DNA of 8,996 nucleotides from Bacteroidia bacterium (lineage in GTDB: Bacteria > Bacteroidota > Bacteroidia > UKL13-3), in assembly GCA_022402405.1 (NCBI GenBank), contig JAKRSG010000275.1, positions 1 to 8,996 of the forward strand, in the 5' to 3' direction. Each line of letters begins with the position of its first letter. Position 1 is the first letter of the stretch. The position numbers and the translations under genes are program-made. Shown here one piece after another: positions 6,480 to 8,996 of the stretch. The notes under the pieces are model-generated. The model was not told the DNA's origin, did not search any database, and saw nothing but the letters and a program-made list of their open reading frames with translations.

Positions 6480-8993
6480 TTATCGAAGTATGGTAAAGTT
6501 TCCTTTTCTGGTGTAACTACTGCCATCCCAACCCGTATAAGTAACTATATAAAAGTACACTTCATTTTCAACTTCAACTTTTTTGTAGGTTCCGTTAAAG
6601 CTTTCTTTTTTGTTTTTGCTTTCAAATATCCGTTCGCCCCATCTGTTATAAATCTGTATGTAGTAATCTTTCACAAATACTGGCACTGTTTGAAAATTAT
6701 CGTTTAAGCCATCATTATTCTCTGTATAGGCGTTTGGTATATGCAGTAAAGGTGATTGAACCAAATCTATAGTATTGGATCTGCTTTTTTGGTTATTCCC
6801 AAAAGTGCTTTCATAGGCCTCGATAGTATATTGGTATAATCCGTTATCATAGTTTAATTTATCGTCAATAGCCATTAAAGTTTTATCAGACTTGCTACCA
6901 AAAAGCTGCTCTTGATAAATACCTGGCTCTGTCTTTAGTATTTCATATCTATTTGTGCCTTGCATCCAATAATCGTATGGCAGCCAATTAAACTTATTGA
7001 TAAATGGCTCTACGCTTCCTTTTAAGAGTATGGTACAAGCTTCTTTGTTTATTACACTTTCGTTTCCACATAAATCTATGTTCACAATTTTATAACAATA
7101 ACTTTGCTCATCTACCTTCACATCCTGATCTGTAATTTGTGTATCTAATACGTTATTCAGGCTAGCTAATAATTCATATCTACTCGAAAATCTTCCTTCT
7201 TTTTTCCATACTTCATATCTCCAAAAGCTATCTGCCTGAGCTTGCTCCCAAACGAGGTTTATTTCTTTGTCGTCTACCACTGTTGCTGTGTATATCAATA
7301 GGTCTGGGGCAGGAGTGTCTTTGCCTTGAACACAAGCTTTAACGCTCGTATCGCCCCAATATCCACAGAAATCTTTACTAGTAAGTGAATAGCAAACTTT
7401 CTTTGTTTCGTCTATGGTAATATTATCAAATACGCTGGTTTGATTTAAACTCGTTAACTTAATCGAATTATCAATTACGTTGTTTACATACCTTATCAAC
7501 CATAATTCTTGGGTAAGGGCTCTGGCATTAAAGGCGCTCCACTCAAGTAATACAGTGTCTGAGTTAAACTTTTTTGGACAAAAAATACTCGGACTTTTAG
7601 CTTGTATCATTGGGATAACAATAATTTTTATGCGCTTTAAAGCTTGTCTAAAGTTGGGACAATTATTGTCTCTTACTTGTATCAAAAGTTCTAACGTGTC
7701 TGAACCGATAAACTCGCAACCTGGAATCCATTTTATTCCTGCAAAACCAAGTCCAACGCCATTTACGAAGCTTAATGTGCCAATGTTTTTATCTACAAAA
7801 TCACCGCTTAGTTTTATAAACAATGAATCTAATGGGTTTTTAGATCGAATAAAAAAACTTCCATTAAAGGTATCAAATGCATGTATCACAAAGAACTCAT
7901 CTTCTATTCCATCAAAATATTGGGTAGTGTCGTTCTCGTTTTCTGGTAAGCTGCAAATAAATCTTGATGTATCACCGGGTAATCTGCAAGAGTTTTGTGT
8001 AAACAACATAAAACAGTAGTTTTCTGTTAAATTATCTGCTGCTTTTATATCAATATAGGTGGTGGCATTTTGATTTAATAAAGAGTCAAATGGCTCAAAT
8101 GAACCAGTAGATTTCTTTCGTAGTATTTGGTATTGCAAGAAATCTGAGCTTGGGTTGTTGTTTACCCATTTTAGTTCTAGTGTAGTATCGTTTAAAATCT
8201 TTATGCACTCGGGGTAGGGCGGTGGTATTGGATCAGACAGTAATAGAATTTTTATTCTGGCGGTAGTTTCATTGCTAACCGGACAAGCATTGTCGGTTAT
8301 TCTTACCTCTACAAGGAAGGTATCTTTACCATAATCCTCGCATCGGGTATTCCATAATAATTCTGCACGAATTAATCCGGGTAAATCTTGAAGAATATTA
8401 ATCTTAGCAGAATTCGCAGTGCTATCTATGATGGCACTATTAACAGTTACGCTGAGTTTATCTCCGCCTGCATCTGTAATATTAAATGGATAGGATAATG
8501 GCTGTCCGGCATAAACTCTAAGCAGAGTGTCGCGCATTACTGGCGGACTAACATACGTGCGCATATCGAATTTAAACATACCTAAATTACAACCACCAAT
8601 ATCTGTGTTAAAAGCTCGCTTACCCGGATTGGTTCTAGAGTAGGCATTCGATGTGGTTGGAAAATCGTTCAGTCCACCGCAACCTGCGCACGCTGCTTGA
8701 TATACAATGCCAGATTTATCAAAATGGCTGGTACCACCATCAACATGTTCCTGACTTTGTCCGCCTCCATAAAAGCTAGCATAAAGTAAGTTTTCGAAAT
8801 TGGGACTAAGTACCATCAGATAAAAATCTGAACCATCTGTTGTTTTTTGGAAAGCATCTGCCGTGGTTGGCATTCCAAAAACATTATCTACACCATTATG
8901 ATAAGATTGATTGCTACCACCGCCCCAGCCACTAACGTATACACGACCGCAATTATCTACCAAGAAAGCTGATGGGGATAAGCCAGGTTGAGT
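6480..8993 (-). CDS. Secreted multidomain protein with type IX secretion (CHU_C) C-terminal signal, N-terminus missing
   Basis: 838 codons are open from the TAA at 6480 to the codon after a TGA at 8994-8996, with no ATG near that end. Counted from 8963, domains are: two SBBP-like beta-propeller units (about 1-137, with VYVSGWGG, TTADAFQKT and NDFPTTSNAYS); a cadherin/Ig-like domain (140-250, with ITDNACP); a fibronectin-III-like domain (252-340); a second cadherin-like domain (345-450, with VRDNNCPN); three more fibronectin-like modules (about 455-735); and the gliding-motility-associated C-terminal domain (about 738-827, with NAYTENNDGLNDNF, IYNRWGERIFES and KGNFTILR). That last domain is a type B sorting signal of the type IX secretion system, so the protein should be exported and surface-attached or released. 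Paired cysteines in the modules suit an extracellular protein. Function is likely adhesive or matrix-like. The TTG at 8963 is a poor start because it falls inside conserved propeller sequence (PSAFLVDNCGRVYVSGWGG). Confidence 0.88.
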   Translation of the reverse strand, partial: TQPGLSPSAFLVDNCGRVYVSGWGGGSNQSYHNGVDNVFGMPTTADAFQKTTDGSDFYLMVLSPNFENLLYASFYGGGQSQEHVDGGTSHFDKSGIVYQAACAGCGGLNDFPTTSNAYSRTNPGKRAFNTDIGGCNLGMFKFDMRTYVSPPVMRDTLLRVYAGQPLSYPFNITDAGGDKLSVTVNSAIIDSTANSAKINILQDLPGLIRAELLWNTRCEDYGKDTFLVEVRITDNACPVSNETTARIKILLLSDPIPPPYPECIKILNDTTLELKWVNNNPSSDFLQYQILRKKSTGSFEPFDSLLNQNATTYIDIKAADNLTENYCFMLFTQNSCRLPGDTSRFICSLPENENDTTQYFDGIEDEFFVIHAFDTFNGSFFIRSKNPLDSLFIKLSGDFVDKNIGTLSFVNGVGLGFAGIKWIPGCEFIGSDTLELLIQVRDNNCPNFRQALKRIKIIVIPMIQAKSPSIFCPKKFNSDTVLLEWSAFNARALTQELWLIRYVNNVIDNSIKLTSLNQTSVFDNITIDETKKVCYSLTSKDFCGYWGDTSVKACVQGKDTPAPDLLIYTATVVDDKEINLVWEQAQADSFWRYEVWKKEGRFSSRYELLASLNNVLDTQITDQDVKVDEQSYCYKIVNIDLCGNESVINKEACTILLKGSVEPFINKFNWLPYDYWMQGTNRYEILKTEPGIYQEQLFGSKSDKTLMAIDDKLNYDNGLYQYTIEAYESTFGNNQKSRSNTIDLVQSPLLHIPNAYTENNDGLNDNFQTVPVFVKDYYIQIYNRWGERIFESKNKKESFNGTYKKVEVENEVYFYIVTYTGWDGSSYTRKGNFTILR

Positions 8994-8996
8994 TCA

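Noticed and set aside
7480..8019. 179-codon plus-strand frame opposite the large secreted protein gene
   Set aside because: The minus-strand frame encodes continuous recognisable domains; the opposite frame shows no family pattern.
1..8996. Mobile elements, CRISPR arrays, tRNA or rRNA genes, defence systems
   Set aside because: No transposase or integrase frames, no regularly spaced repeats and no tRNA- or rRNA-like sequence were seen; nearly all bases are explained by the listed genes.

Overview
The window is a compact, AT-rich stretch of chromosome from a member of the phylum Bacteroidota. Several signs agree on this: gliding-motility genes gldE and gldD, a large secreted protein ending in the gliding-motility-associated (CHU_C, type IX secretion) C-terminal domain, no Shine-Dalgarno sequences before the genes, and several TAnnTTTG sequences, the -7 promoter motif typical of the phylum. 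The genus cannot be told from what is visible.

The layout is a divergent pair of operons followed by a convergent gene. From the divergent region at 2888-3025, the minus strand carries an HU-family DNA-binding protein, a membrane-anchored TPR protein, a 29-residue highly basic protein of the AURKAIP1/COX24 (mS38/bS22-like) type at 1613-1702, and then an RNase G/E gene (rng) that runs off the left edge. The first three genes overlap or are 1 base apart. A long hairpin separates them from rng, which has a second hairpin plus U-tract directly before its GTG start.

The plus strand carries mutY (adenine DNA glycosylase), a short ssb lacking the acidic tail, gldE and gldD. gldE and gldD are 1 base apart and ssb and gldE appear to have their own -7 boxes. 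The order mutY-ssb-gldE-gldD is familiar from gliding Bacteroidota. gldD ends 3 bases from the end of a convergent gene (6480 to the right edge) for a modular secreted protein with beta-propeller, cadherin-like, fibronectin-like and CHU_C domains. That reading frame meets a TGA in the last three bases of the window without a convincing start codon, so the gene is either interrupted or affected by a sequence error at the edge.

Functionally the window joins nucleoid structure, ribosome/RNA processing, DNA repair and the gliding/type IX secretion apparatus. Most of it is conserved housekeeping content. I see no mobile element, CRISPR array, tRNA, rRNA or defence system. The most interesting items are the tiny basic gene embedded in the HU-TPR-rng operon, the hairpins before rng, the tail-less SSB, an over-represented TGGTTCA motif, and the in-frame stop at the right edge.
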